DNA of 13,133 nt from Lachnospiraceae bacterium. Lineage in GTDB: Bacteria; Bacillota; Clostridia; Lachnospirales; Lachnospiraceae. Of this stretch, positions 1 to 8,077 are shown one piece after another. A model generated the notes under the pieces. That model was not told where the DNA came from. It did no database searches and saw only the letters and a list, made by a program, of their open reading frames with translations. The stretch spans positions 1-13,133 of the forward strand of contig JAGAEH010000199.1 in assembly GCA_017613225.1 (NCBI GenBank), written 5' to 3'. Made by a program: the position numbers and the translations under genes. The stretch's first letter is position 1. The number at the start of each line of letters is the position of its first letter.

Positions 1-2
1 AC

Positions 3-407
<405 letters not shown>

Positions 408-443
408 AGTGATAAATATACAAATAAGCTTATTTTATTTTTT

Positions 444-474
444 AAACTGCGGTCTATACCGCAGTTTCTTTTAT
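444..474 (+). terminator. Rho-independent terminator after asnS
   Basis: A perfect 10-bp inverted repeat pairs AAACTGCGGT (444-453) with ACCGCAGTTT (458-467) across a 4-nt loop and is followed by CTTTTATT. It lies 37 nt after the asnS stop. The upstream A-rich run and partly T-rich flanks suggest it may also work weakly on the opposite strand. Confidence 0.9.
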
Positions 475-584
475 TAATGAAACGGCGAATAATCTTAGCC
501 GGCTTTTTAAAAAAGCACGGTTTTACGCCGCTTTTGACGGGGTGGAACTGATACGTGCAGGCCGGTTCCGTCCCCTCAAATCGG

Positions 585-613
585 TTGACACTCCATACCT
601 TCTTTGCTATAGT
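585..613 (+). promoter_or_regulatory. Sigma-A type promoter for the binding-protein gene
   Basis: A perfect -35 box TTGACA (585-590) is separated by exactly 17 nt from the -10 box TATAGT (608-613, five of six consensus bases). Transcription would start near 620, giving a leader of about 50 nt before the ATG at 673. The rest of the 408-672 gap holds the asnS terminator and an imperfect dyad (539-575) just upstream of the -35 box. I see no riboswitch-like structure in the leader. Confidence 0.88.
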
Positions 614-660
614 TAGACCATACTATGAACAAATTCCTAACCGAGTTTGTAATCTATTTT

Positions 661-666
661 AGGAGG
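661..666 (+). promoter_or_regulatory. Ribosome binding site fixing the start at 673
   Basis: A perfect AGGAGG lies 6 nt before the ATG at 673. It fixes the start there rather than at the in-frame ATG at 625, which has no Shine-Dalgarno sequence, lies only a few bases after the predicted transcription start, and would place 16 extra residues before the signal peptide. Confidence 0.9.
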
Positions 667-672
667 AAAATT

Positions 673-2700
673 ATGAAGCGTAGTAAACTCTCTGTAGTGC
701 TTGCTGCCCTGCTTGCCCTGTGCATGATCTTCTCTGCATGCGGCGGCGAAACACCTGCTACTACGACGGCTGCTCCCACGGAAGCTGCTCCTACCGAAGC
801 CGCTACCACCAAGGAAGCTGAAGCTACCACGGCTGCTCCTACGGAAGCCCCTACCGAGGCTCCTACGGAAGCTCCCACCGAGACCGAGCCCGCTCCCGCA
901 ACCAAGACCTCTCTTACCATGGGTCTGCTGCAGGGCGTGACCGGCGACTGGGGCGGATCTGACTTCTTCAACACCGGCGTGGATGACAACACCATGTTCA
1001 AGATCTTCGTTCGCGGCTATCAGGTAGTCGAGACTGACAGAGACGGTAAGTATGAAGTCAACGCTACCGCAGTAAAGAACCTGAACATTACTGACGAGGC
1101 CGACGGCGGCAAGCTTTACACTGTAGAGCTGAACCAGGGCCTGGTCTACAGCGATGGCACTCCCATCACTGCCAAGGACTATGTTGCAGGCATCCTTTAC
1201 AGAAACAGCAAGGCCTTCAACGATGCCGGCGCCAAGAACACTGCCGGTGAGAGATTCGAAGGACATCATGACTATGCCAGCGGCGCTGCTGAGACCTTCG
1301 CGGGCGTGCACATGGTCGACGACTACACCTTCACCATCAAGGTCGCTCCTACTCTGATGGAGTATGACGAAGAAGGCAATCCTGCCGGTGAAGGCACCCC
1401 GAACTTCCCTGACTTCGAGCAGGTCCGCTACGTGGAGAACGTATTCCCGCTGTATCTGGCCAAGTGGGTCAACGACGGCGTTGACATCGACGTGGAAGAG
1501 ACCGCTGACGGCGTGAAGTTCACCACTCCTCTGACTGTCGACATGATCGAGACCGCCTGCAGCAGAGAGCGTTACACTCCTTCCTATTCCTGCGCTCCTT
1601 ACATCTTCAAGAGCTGGGATGCCAACGGCAAGATCGGCGTCTGCGAACTGAACCCGAATTTCGCCGGCAACTGGGAAGGCCAGTGCCCGAGCATTCCTGA
1701 GATCCTGTTCAAGGATGTGTACGGCTCCACCTACACCGACGAACTGAAGACCGGTTCCGTCGACATGATCCTGACCATCGGCAAGGGCGACGACATCAAC
1801 GCCCTGATGGACCTGGTAGACCAGGGTCTGCTTGACTACTGCGGTTCCTACTCCAACCAGTTCCAGGGTCTGCGTGTCCGCTGCGACTTCGGCGCCACTC
1901 AGTTCGTTGAAGTCCGCCAGGCAATGGTACAGGCTCTGAACCGTGAAGAGATCTCCACTCACATGACCAAGGGTTACGGCATCCTGGCCAACAGCTGCTA
2001 CACCCCTGCCCTGTGGATGTATGAAGAGTCCAAGGACATCCTGGACGAAGAACTGGATCCCTACAACTACGACCTGGCAGCTGCCGAGCAGCGCCTGATC
2101 GACGGCGGCTGGATCTATGACAAGGACGGCAACGACTATGTCAAGGGCGAAGGCAACTATCGTTACAAGAAGCTGGACGACGGCAGCCTGATGGAGTGCT
2201 ATGTGAACTGCGTCGGTACTCCTACCTCCACCTTCTGCGAGATCCTGTTTGCAATGTGCGAGCAGAACTTCCCTCAGATCGGTATCCACTACGAGTTCTC
2301 CAAACTGGAGTGGGCCGTCTGCCTGCAGTATCTGTATCGTGAGCTGGAAGACACCTATCACCTGATCGCCTGCGGCATGGGCTTTGACGCCGGCGCGTTC
2401 GACATGACCTCCGAGTATACCATGAAGCAGTCCGACCTTGACATGGGTCTGAACAGCTCCATGCTGCTGGATGAGGAACTGCTGAAGGATGCTCAGGCCA
2501 TCGTCAACACCGAGCCCGGCGATGATGAGGCCTATGTTGCCAACTTCGTGACCTTCCAGAAGAGATGGAACTATCTGGTTCCCACCGTTCCGGTCTATGT
2601 GCCCGCATCCTACGATTTCTTCATTCCTGAACTGAAGGGATTCGACAACGATGTGTTCACCGGTGTCTGCCAGTCCATCCTGTATGCTTACTTTGAGTGA
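673..2700 (+). CDS. Lipoprotein substrate-binding protein of a peptide ABC transporter (family 5)
   Basis: This 675-residue lipoprotein is the likely substrate receptor of the importer encoded just downstream. A basic N-terminus (MKRSK) and a hydrophobic stretch (about 7-20) lead to the lipobox FSAC (20-23). After cleavage, C23 would be lipidated and anchor the protein to the outer face of the membrane. Residues 24-79 form a disordered linker of PTEA-type repeats. The remaining ~595 residues match the extracellular solute-binding protein family 5 pattern (OppA/DppA), including the motif SDGTPITAKD (160-169) and, near the C-terminus, a VPVYVPASYDFF segment. The solute domain is somewhat longer than the usual 500-550 residues. 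T-ending codons such as GCT and CCT appear more common here than in the next genes, which would fit high expression. The gene has its own promoter and terminator. Ligand class (peptide or, less likely, another family 5 substrate such as a glycan or nickel complex) cannot be told from sequence. Confidence 0.88.
   Translation: MKRSKLSVVLAALLALCMIFSACGGETPATTTAAPTEAAPTEAATTKEAEATTAAPTEAPTEAPTEAPTETEPAPATKTSLTMGLLQGVTGDWGGSDFFNTGVDDNTMFKIFVRGYQVVETDRDGKYEVNATAVKNLNITDEADGGKLYTVELNQGLVYSDGTPITAKDYVAGILYRNSKAFNDAGAKNTAGERFEGHHDYASGAAETFAGVHMVDDYTFTIKVAPTLMEYDEEGNPAGEGTPNFPDFEQVRYVENVFPLYLAKWVNDGVDIDVEETADGVKFTTPLTVDMIETACSRERYTPSYSCAPYIFKSWDANGKIGVCELNPNFAGNWEGQCPSIPEILFKDVYGSTYTDELKTGSVDMILTIGKGDDINALMDLVDQGLLDYCGSYSNQFQGLRVRCDFGATQFVEVRQAMVQALNREEISTHMTKGYGILANSCYTPALWMYEESKDILDEELDPYNYDLAAAEQRLIDGGWIYDKDGNDYVKGEGNYRYKKLDDGSLMECYVNCVGTPTSTFCEILFAMCEQNFPQIGIHYEFSKLEWAVCLQYLYRELEDTYHLIACGMGFDAGAFDMTSEYTMKQSDLDMGLNSSMLLDEELLKDAQAIVNTEPGDDEAYVANFVTFQKRWNYLVPTVPVYVPASYDFFIPELKGFDNDVFTGVCQSILYAYFE
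775..885 (+). repeat. Tandem PTEA-coding repeat (lipoprotein linker)
   Basis: Residues 35-71 of the binding protein are built from PTEA, PTEAA and TTKEAEA units. At the DNA level the core is a 12-bp tandem unit of the form CCTACNGARGCT, with third-position differences between copies. Such linkers are common behind the lipid anchor of Clostridia lipoproteins, where they hold the folded domain away from the membrane and through the cell wall. Imperfect tandem units like this can change copy number between strains. Confidence 0.8.
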
Positions 2701-2737
2701 TCCTGCTCATAAAGACAGAAACAATTTCTGATCCTTG

Positions 2738-2770
2738 GCGGGGAACGGAGATCCCGTTCCCCGCTTTTTT
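2738..2770 (+). terminator. Strong terminator between binding protein and permease genes
   Basis: An 11-bp perfect stem, GCGGGGAACGG (2738-2748) with CCGTTCCCCGC (2754-2764), has a 5-nt loop and is followed by six T residues. It sits 37 nt after the binding-protein stop and 60 nt before the permease start. No convincing promoter lies between it and the permease gene, so it probably acts as a partial terminator or mRNA-stabilising hairpin giving much more binding protein than membrane components. Confidence 0.88.
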
Positions 2771-2830
2771 ATAGGGTGAGTTCCGCCCTGCTTCATACTC
2801 GTGTGAAAGTCAAAGGAAGGTCGTTCGTCT

Positions 2831-3811
2831 ATGCTTAGATACATACTCAAAAGACTTGCTTACCTTGTCTTTATCTTCTTTGTCATATCCATACTTTTGT
2901 TTGTGATATGGGATCTGACGCCCGGCGATCCGGCGCGAGTCGTCGCCGAGCCCTACGCGAAATCTTCCGCCCAGAAGTACAAAGAAGTGTACGAACAGGC
3001 CAGACGCGAACTGGGTCTGGATGATCCGCTTGTCATCAGATACGTCAAGTGGATGGGAAGATTGCTTACCGGTGAATTCGGATATTCCATCTATTACCGC
3101 AAGGACGTTGCGGACCTGATCGTGGAACCCATGCAGAATACCGTCCGGCTGAATGTCTATTCGGTGGTCATCACACTGGCCATCACCATTCCCCTCGGCA
3201 TTCTCTGCGCCATCAAGAGAGGAGGTTTTACGGATCAGTTCGTCCGTGTCATAACGGTCATAGGCTACAGTATACCGCAGTTCATCATAGGCCTGGTGTT
3301 CATCTATTTCTTCGCGGTCAAGCTGGGATGGCTCCCCGTCAGCGGCTACGGCACCCCGAACTTCCAGGGGACCGGCTGGGCGCTGTACTGGGACAGAATG
3401 TACTACCTGCTGCTGCCGCTGATCACCATGCTGTTCTCACAGATGGGCGGCACCACCAAGTTCGTGCGTTCCGCCATGATCGACGTGATGAGCCAGGACT
3501 ATATCCGGACTGCCAGGGCCAAGGGCTTGAAGGAGAGGGTGGTCATCTTCTCCCATGCGTTCCGCAACGCCCTGCTGCCCGTCATTACCATCATCATCGG
3601 CTGGTTCTTGGCCCTGTTCTCCGGATCGCTGATCATTGAGAACATGTTCGCCTTAAACGGCATGGGCAAGCTGTTCTACACCTGCCTGAAGAACCAGGAC
3701 TATCAGCCGACTCTGGCGCTGCAGATGTTCTACGTGCTGATCGGTCTGGTGGGCAACCTGGTCACCGACCTGAGCTACATGCTGGTTGACCCTCGTGTCA
3801 AACTGAAATAA
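2831..3811 (+). CDS. dppB: Peptide ABC transporter permease, DppB/OppB type
   Basis: This 326-residue integral membrane protein is the first of two permeases forming the translocation pore. The N-terminus has one transmembrane helix (about 9-28) followed by the PGDP motif (31-34) that is conserved in DppB/OppB proteins. The extracytoplasmic loop to about residue 105 is followed by five further hydrophobic segments of the binding-protein-dependent transport domain. The EAA motif that docks onto the ATPases is clear at about 223-250 (DYIRTARAKGL then FRNALLP). Length and layout are normal for the family, unlike its partner. The start at 2831 has an AAGGAAGG ribosome binding site about 10 nt upstream. 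The next gene starts 16 nt after the stop codon. Dpp and Opp subtypes cannot be separated with confidence, so the symbol marks the subunit type only. Confidence 0.93.
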   Translation: MLRYILKRLAYLVFIFFVISILLFVIWDLTPGDPARVVAEPYAKSSAQKYKEVYEQARRELGLDDPLVIRYVKWMGRLLTGEFGYSIYYRKDVADLIVEPMQNTVRLNVYSVVITLAITIPLGILCAIKRGGFTDQFVRVITVIGYSIPQFIIGLVFIYFFAVKLGWLPVSGYGTPNFQGTGWALYWDRMYYLLLPLITMLFSQMGGTTKFVRSAMIDVMSQDYIRTARAKGLKERVVIFSHAFRNALLPVITIIIGWFLALFSGSLIIENMFALNGMGKLFYTCLKNQDYQPTLALQMFYVLIGLVGNLVTDLSYMLVDPRVKLK

Positions 3812-3827
3812 GGAGGGGGGACGAAAA

Positions 3828-5657
3828 ATGGCAAACGAAGAAAAAACCAAGAAAACCAGACGTCCCGGCCTCATGAGCCAGCTCTTCGGAAAGAAGAAAG
3901 CTCTGGACGTATTTGAAGAAGAGGGCATGGAGAGCCAATGGCAGGCTGCCGCGAAGCGGTTCTTCAAGGTGCCCCTGAACGTGATCGCCCTGGTGGTATT
4001 CCTCGCCATCTTCATCTACATGATGATCGGCGTCCTGTTCATCGATTTCGAAGAGACCTATCAGGATACCACGCAGCAGAACATCTCTCCCGGCCATAAC
4101 ATGCTGGACTTCCCGGCGGAGCTGGACGGCAACTGCAAGCAGATCGCCGTGGGTTCCACCTTCAGCGTGGGCCTTTCCAACGACGGTAAGGTCTACGTCT
4201 GGGGCAAGTCCAAGATCACCAATACCATTGACATCGCCAACATTCCGGACGACGTAAAGGAGAACGAGATCGTCATGGTGGCGGCGGGCTACGACCACGC
4301 CATGGCCCTGACCAAGCGGGGCAAGGTCCTCTGCTGGGGCAACGGCCGTCTGCATCAGTGCGACGTGCCCTCCAGCCTGGGCGGCCGCAAGAAAGTGGTC
4401 CAGATCGAGGCCGGCCACCAGGGATCCCTGGCTGTCACCGAAGACGGCAGGATCTATTTCTGGGGCAATGAGTCCGTCATCTCCTTCAAGGTGGGAGACG
4501 CCCAGGGCCACATCAAGAAAGCGGCCTTCTGCTTCTCCGGCATCATTGCCCTGATGGACGACGGCACCGTCAAAGGCCTTGTCAAGAACAACGTGGGCTG
4601 GTCCCAGGTCCCCGCGGATCTGAACGACGCCATCGACATCGCCGCCTCTTCCCAGGCCGCCTGCGCCTTAAGACCGGACGGATCCATCGTCTACTGGGGC
4701 AGCACGGAGAAGGGCCTGAATCAGCAGTTTGACATGTCTCTGCTGGACGCGGATGAAAAGATCATCTCCATCAAGGGCGGCCGTTATCATTACACCGCGC
4801 TGACGGACAAGGGCCGCGTCTTCAGCTGGGGCTACAACAACTTCGGCCAGTCCGATGCGCCGGCCACCGTTACGGATGCCGCGGCCATCGACGTGGGCTA
4901 CTTCCAGAACTACGCTATCAACAACGAGGGCAAGATCACTGCCTGGGGCCTGAAGGGCTACCTGTTGGGCTCCGACGGCTACGGCCGTGACGTCTTCTCC
5001 CGTATCGTGGGCGGCGGCCGGATGACCCTGACCATCGGCGCCATCGCCGTCATCATCTCCACCTTCATCGGCATCGTGCTGGGTTCCGTGGCCGGCTACT
5101 TCGGCGGCAAGACGGACATCATCATCATGCGTATCCAGGAGGTGGTAAGCTCCATCCCGTTCATGCCTTTGGCCATGATCCTGTCGGTAGTGGTAGGCGC
5201 GACCATGTCGGAGAACGGGCGCATCGTTCTGATCATGTGCATCCTGGGCTTCCTGAACTGGACGAGCCTGTGCCGTCTGGTCCGCGCGCAGGTGCTGGCG
5301 GAACGTGAAAAAGAGTACATCGTAGCCGGCAAGGCAATGGGCATCTCCCAGACGGCCATCATCTTCCGGCACATCTTCCCGAACGTCATTTCGGTCATCA
5401 TGGTCAATGCCACACTGTCCTTCGCCGCCTGTCTGCTGACAGAGTCCGGCCTGTCCTATCTGGGCTTCGGCGTCGTGGAACCCAAACCCACCTGGGGCAA
5501 CATGCTGAACGGCGCCAACGACAGCGTTGTCATTCAGAACTACTGGTGGCGCTGGGTGTTCCCGGCCATCGCACTGGGCCTGTGCACCATTGCCATCAAT
5601 ATCATCGGCGACGGCCTGCGCGACGCGCTGGATCCCCGTGCCGACAGAGAGCGTTAA
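3828..5657 (+). CDS. dppC: Peptide ABC transporter permease, DppC type, with an RCC1-like propeller inserted in the first outer loop
   Basis: This 609-residue protein is the second pore subunit and is about twice the usual DppC length of roughly 280-320. Residues 1-48 are cytoplasmic and strongly basic (two Lys/Arg clusters at 6-12 and 22-24). Residues 49-72 form the first transmembrane helix. Residues about 102-375 hold seven RCC1-like repeats. The family signature at the end of the outer loop follows directly (YLLGSDGYGRDVFSR, 378-392), then five transmembrane segments with the EAA motif (about 497-525, EYIVAGKAMGIS then FPNVISV) and the usual GLSYLGFGV and PTWGNML motifs. Both ends are therefore ordinary DppC and the propeller is an in-frame insertion, not an end fusion. 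By normal DppC topology it lies outside the cytoplasmic membrane, where the binding protein docks. A very strong ribosome binding site (AAGGAGGGGGG) begins at the previous stop codon; the next gene is 12 nt downstream. What the propeller binds is unknown. Confidence 0.92.
   Translation: MANEEKTKKTRRPGLMSQLFGKKKALDVFEEEGMESQWQAAAKRFFKVPLNVIALVVFLAIFIYMMIGVLFIDFEETYQDTTQQNISPGHNMLDFPAELDGNCKQIAVGSTFSVGLSNDGKVYVWGKSKITNTIDIANIPDDVKENEIVMVAAGYDHAMALTKRGKVLCWGNGRLHQCDVPSSLGGRKKVVQIEAGHQGSLAVTEDGRIYFWGNESVISFKVGDAQGHIKKAAFCFSGIIALMDDGTVKGLVKNNVGWSQVPADLNDAIDIAASSQAACALRPDGSIVYWGSTEKGLNQQFDMSLLDADEKIISIKGGRYHYTALTDKGRVFSWGYNNFGQSDAPATVTDAAAIDVGYFQNYAINNEGKITAWGLKGYLLGSDGYGRDVFSRIVGGGRMTLTIGAIAVIISTFIGIVLGSVAGYFGGKTDIIIMRIQEVVSSIPFMPLAMILSVVVGATMSENGRIVLIMCILGFLNWTSLCRLVRAQVLAEREKEYIVAGKAMGISQTAIIFRHIFPNVISVIMVNATLSFAACLLTESGLSYLGFGVVEPKPTWGNMLNGANDSVVIQNYWWRWVFPAIALGLCTIAINIIGDGLRDALDPRADRER
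4131..4952 (+). other. RCC1-like seven-repeat region inside the DppC permease
   Basis: Seven copies of a pattern like xAxGxxxxxALTxDGKVYxWG begin at residues 107, 151, 193, 232, 271, 315 and 356 of the permease, with spacings of 39-44 residues. Examples are VSAGYDHAMALTK-like text at 151-163, LAVTEDGRIYFWG at 201-213 and TALTDKGRVFSWG at 323-335. Copy 4 (about 232-251) is degenerate and lacks the final aromatic-W-G. Seven repeats of this type form a closed seven-bladed beta-propeller in RCC1 and its relatives (regulator of chromosome condensation 1; similar folds occur in many bacterial secreted proteins). Five cysteines (103, 169, 178, 235, 279) lie in the region. The propeller is inferred from the repeats; no structure was computed. 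Confidence 0.88.
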
Positions 5658-5669
5658 GGGGGTGCGTTT

Positions 5670-6665
5670 ATGGCATTATTGGAGTTGAAAGATCTGCATA
5701 CCTTCTTTAAGACGAAGAGAGGTATCGTAAAGGCTGTAAACGGCGTTACCTATTCCGTAGATTCCGGAAAGACGCTGGGCATCGTGGGAGAATCCGGCTC
5801 CGGCAAGAGCGTGTCCGCAATGAGCATCTTAAAACTGCTGGACGGCAACGGCTACATCGACAGCGGCGAGATCTATTTTGACGGCAGGAACCTGGCGGAC
5901 GTCTCCATCAAGGAGATGCACGCGATCCGCGGCAACGCCATCTCCGTCATCTTCCAGGAGCCCATGACCTCCTTAAACCCCATCTTTACGGTGGAGCGCC
6001 AGGTGGGCGAGCCTTTCATGATCCATCAGGGCCTGAACAAGAAGCAGGCTGCCGAAAAGGTCATCGAAATGCTGAACGCCGTTAAGATCCCCAACCCGGA
6101 GACAGTGGCGAAGCAGTATCCGCACCAGCTGTCCGGCGGCATGCGGCAGCGTGTCATGATCGCCATGGCCCTGGCCTGCCAGCCCAAGCTGCTGATCGCG
6201 GACGAGCCCACCACCGCCCTGGACGTTACCATCCAAGCCCAGATCCTGTACCTGATCAACGAACTGAAGGAAAAGAACGGCACCGCCGTCCTGTTCATCA
6301 CCCACGACCTGGGCGTCATCAACCAGATGGCCGACGACGTGGCCGTCATGTACTGCGGACAGATCGTGGAGAAGGCCACCGTCAACGAGATCTTCGGCAA
6401 GCAGCACAAATATCAGCATCCCTATACCGAGGGCCTGATGGTTTCCATCCCCCGCCTGGATACGCCCACCGGCGTCAGGCTGGAGGCGATCCCCGGCGCG
6501 GTGCCGCATCCGCTGGCGCTGCCCGTGGGCTGCAAGTTTGCTCCCAGATGCAAGTACGCGACGGAAAAGTGCCTGAACGAGGAGCCTACCCTGGATGAGA
6601 TCGAGCCCGGCCACCAGATGCGCTGCTTCCATCCGGAGATCAATGCAAGGGGGAACGAGAGATAA
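5670..6665 (+). CDS. dppD: Peptide ABC transporter ATP-binding protein, DppD/OppD type
   Basis: This 331-residue cytoplasmic ATPase powers the importer as one half of a heterodimer with the next gene product. Visible motifs are Walker A GESGSGKS (40-47), Q-loop glutamine (Q96, in FQEPMTSLNP), signature LSGGMRQR (154-161), Walker B LLIADE (174-179) with the catalytic glutamate, and the switch histidine (H212). The C-terminal oligopeptide/dipeptide transporter domain has four cysteines (C288, C294, C301, C319) in the spacing typical of the family, some members of which carry an iron-sulfur cluster there. Length and order are normal for DppD, in contrast to its partner. The start at 5670 has a GGGGGTG ribosome binding site just after the permease stop. 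The stop codon overlaps the next start by one base (TAATG), which suggests translational coupling and equal amounts of both ATPases. Confidence 0.95.
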   Translation: MALLELKDLHTFFKTKRGIVKAVNGVTYSVDSGKTLGIVGESGSGKSVSAMSILKLLDGNGYIDSGEIYFDGRNLADVSIKEMHAIRGNAISVIFQEPMTSLNPIFTVERQVGEPFMIHQGLNKKQAAEKVIEMLNAVKIPNPETVAKQYPHQLSGGMRQRVMIAMALACQPKLLIADEPTTALDVTIQAQILYLINELKEKNGTAVLFITHDLGVINQMADDVAVMYCGQIVEKATVNEIFGKQHKYQHPYTEGLMVSIPRLDTPTGVRLEAIPGAVPHPLALPVGCKFAPRCKYATEKCLNEEPTLDEIEPGHQMRCFHPEINARGNER

Positions 6666-8065
6666 TGGAAGAAAAGAAAAAGGTTTTATTCCGCGTCCAC
6701 AATTTCAGAAAGTATTTCCCCGTTAAGAAGACCAGCGTTTTCCAGAAGGAACAGCTGTACGTCCGCGCCAACGACGGCATCGACCTGGAGATCTACGAGG
6801 GCGAGACCCTTGGCCTGGTGGGAGAGTCCGGCTGCGGAAAATCCACCTTCGGCCGCGTGCTGCTCCAGCTGTACGATCAGACCATCGGCTACACCATCTA
6901 CAACGGCCGCTCCATCTATGAGCTGAAGCCGGAGTATGTGACGAAGATCCTGAGCAAGCTTCCGGAAGAGAAGGCCAAATACGAAAAGCTTCAGGCCAAG
7001 GCCGACGAAAAGAAGAAGGTCATGGAATCCGCAGCGGAGGGTCAGGACCTGCGCATCGCCACGAACAAAGCCATGTTCGCCCAGAACGATGCCGACAAGG
7101 TGTTCTACGGCATGGTGCAGCTGATCGGCGGCCTTTACACTGCCGACGACCTGCACGAAGTCGGAAAGACCGTGCTGGCGGACTACAAGGCCAAATGCGA
7201 GGCCATGGAAAAGGGCTCGAAGCTGGAAGACCTGAAGAACACGGCCGAACTGGACGTCCTGCGCGCCAAGTACCAGGACCGCCCGGACTTCGCGAAGTAC
7301 GATGCGGAACTGGACACCGGCATCGACCTGGCAAGACTGAGTGTCAACGAGATGCGCGTGCTCCGCAAGGACATGCAGCTGATCTTCCAGGACCCCTACT
7401 CCTCGCTGGATCCCAGAATGACGGTGGGACAGATCATCGGCGAAGGCCTGATGACCCACCACATCTTCGAAAAGAACGGCGATGAGATGCAGGAATACAT
7501 CATGGACGTCATGGACGAGTGCGGTCTGCAGAAGTATTTCTTCCACCGCTATCCGCACCAGTTCTCCGGCGGCCAGAGACAGCGTATCGGCATCGCCCGT
7601 TCCCTGGCGCTGCGGCCCAAGTTCGTCATCTGCGACGAGGCCGTCTCCGCCCTGGACGTGTCCATCCAGTCCCAGATCATCAACCTGCTGCTGGACCTGA
7701 AGGAGAAAGAGGACCTTACCTACCTCTTCATCTCCCATGACCTGAGCGTCATCAAGTACATCAGCGACCGCATCGGTGTCATGTACCTGGGCAACATGGT
7801 GGAGCTGACCACCACGGAGAAGATGTTCGAGCATCCCATGCATCCCTACACGGACGCCCTGCTGGCCTCCATCCCCACCACGGACGTGGAGAACCGCAAG
7901 GAGATCAAGGTGCTGGAAGGCGACATCCCCAGCCCGGTCAAGCCCCCCAGCGGCTGCAAGTTCCACACCAGATGCAAGTTCTGCACGGACATCTGCAAGG
8001 AGGAAGTGCCGGAATTCAAGGAGATGGAGCCCGGTCACTTTGTGGCCTGCCACCACTGCCTGTAA
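6665..8065 (+). CDS. dppF: Peptide ABC transporter ATP-binding protein, DppF/OppF type, with a large helical insertion
   Basis: This 466-residue ATPase is the second nucleotide-binding subunit and is well above the usual 310-340. Motifs are complete: Walker A GESGCGKS (53-60), Q-loop in FQDPYSSLDPRM (241-252), signature FSGGQRQR (300-307), Walker B FVICDE (320-325), D-loop SALD (328-331) and switch histidine H358. The C-terminal domain is cysteine-rich (C431, C437, C440, C444, C462, C465), including the family spacing. The extra length lies between NGRSIYEL (80-87) and the stretch leading into the Q-loop (LSVNEMRVLRKDM, 225-237), which would be nearly adjacent in a standard OppF. The conserved motifs suggest the ATPase is active. 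The ATG overlaps the stop of the preceding gene by one base, with an AAGGGGG ribosome binding site at 6647-6653. The next gene begins 12 nt after the stop. Confidence 0.94.
   Translation: MEEKKKVLFRVHNFRKYFPVKKTSVFQKEQLYVRANDGIDLEIYEGETLGLVGESGCGKSTFGRVLLQLYDQTIGYTIYNGRSIYELKPEYVTKILSKLPEEKAKYEKLQAKADEKKKVMESAAEGQDLRIATNKAMFAQNDADKVFYGMVQLIGGLYTADDLHEVGKTVLADYKAKCEAMEKGSKLEDLKNTAELDVLRAKYQDRPDFAKYDAELDTGIDLARLSVNEMRVLRKDMQLIFQDPYSSLDPRMTVGQIIGEGLMTHHIFEKNGDEMQEYIMDVMDECGLQKYFFHRYPHQFSGGQRQRIGIARSLALRPKFVICDEAVSALDVSIQSQIINLLLDLKEKEDLTYLFISHDLSVIKYISDRIGVMYLGNMVELTTTEKMFEHPMHPYTDALLASIPTTDVENRKEIKVLEGDIPSPVKPPSGCKFHTRCKFCTDICKEEVPEFKEMEPGHFVACHHCL
6923..7327 (+). other. Helix-prone insertion in the DppF ATPase
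   Basis: Residues about 87-221 are absent from ordinary OppF/DppF proteins. The segment is rich in Lys, Glu, Ala and Leu, begins with a coiled-coil-like stretch (about 91-122, KLPEEKAKYEKLQAKADEKK) and continues with further charged helices to about 212. It contains one cysteine (C178) and no metal-binding or enzymatic motif I recognise. It would project from the ATPase near the beta subdomain ahead of the Q-loop. Boundaries are approximate because they rest on comparison with the remembered family pattern. Confidence 0.75.
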
Positions 8066-8077
8066 GAGACCAGTATC

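Noticed and set aside
534..562. TTGACG at 534-539 as an alternative promoter for the binding-protein gene
   Set aside because: No acceptable -10 box lies 16-18 nt downstream, whereas the 585-613 pair is near perfect.
637..2361. Long antisense open frame (574 codons) opposite the binding-protein gene
   Set aside because: It is a shadow of a GC-biased gene: no ribosome binding site, no recognisable domain, and unusual composition rich in Val, His and Gln. The + strand protein is a clear family member.
3828..5657. RCC1-permease fusion as a frameshift or assembly artefact joining two genes
   Set aside because: Both flanks of the insertion are DppC (first helix before it, YLLGSDGYGRDVF after it) in one uninterrupted frame with uniform codon use, so it is an insertion inside one gene rather than a chance join.
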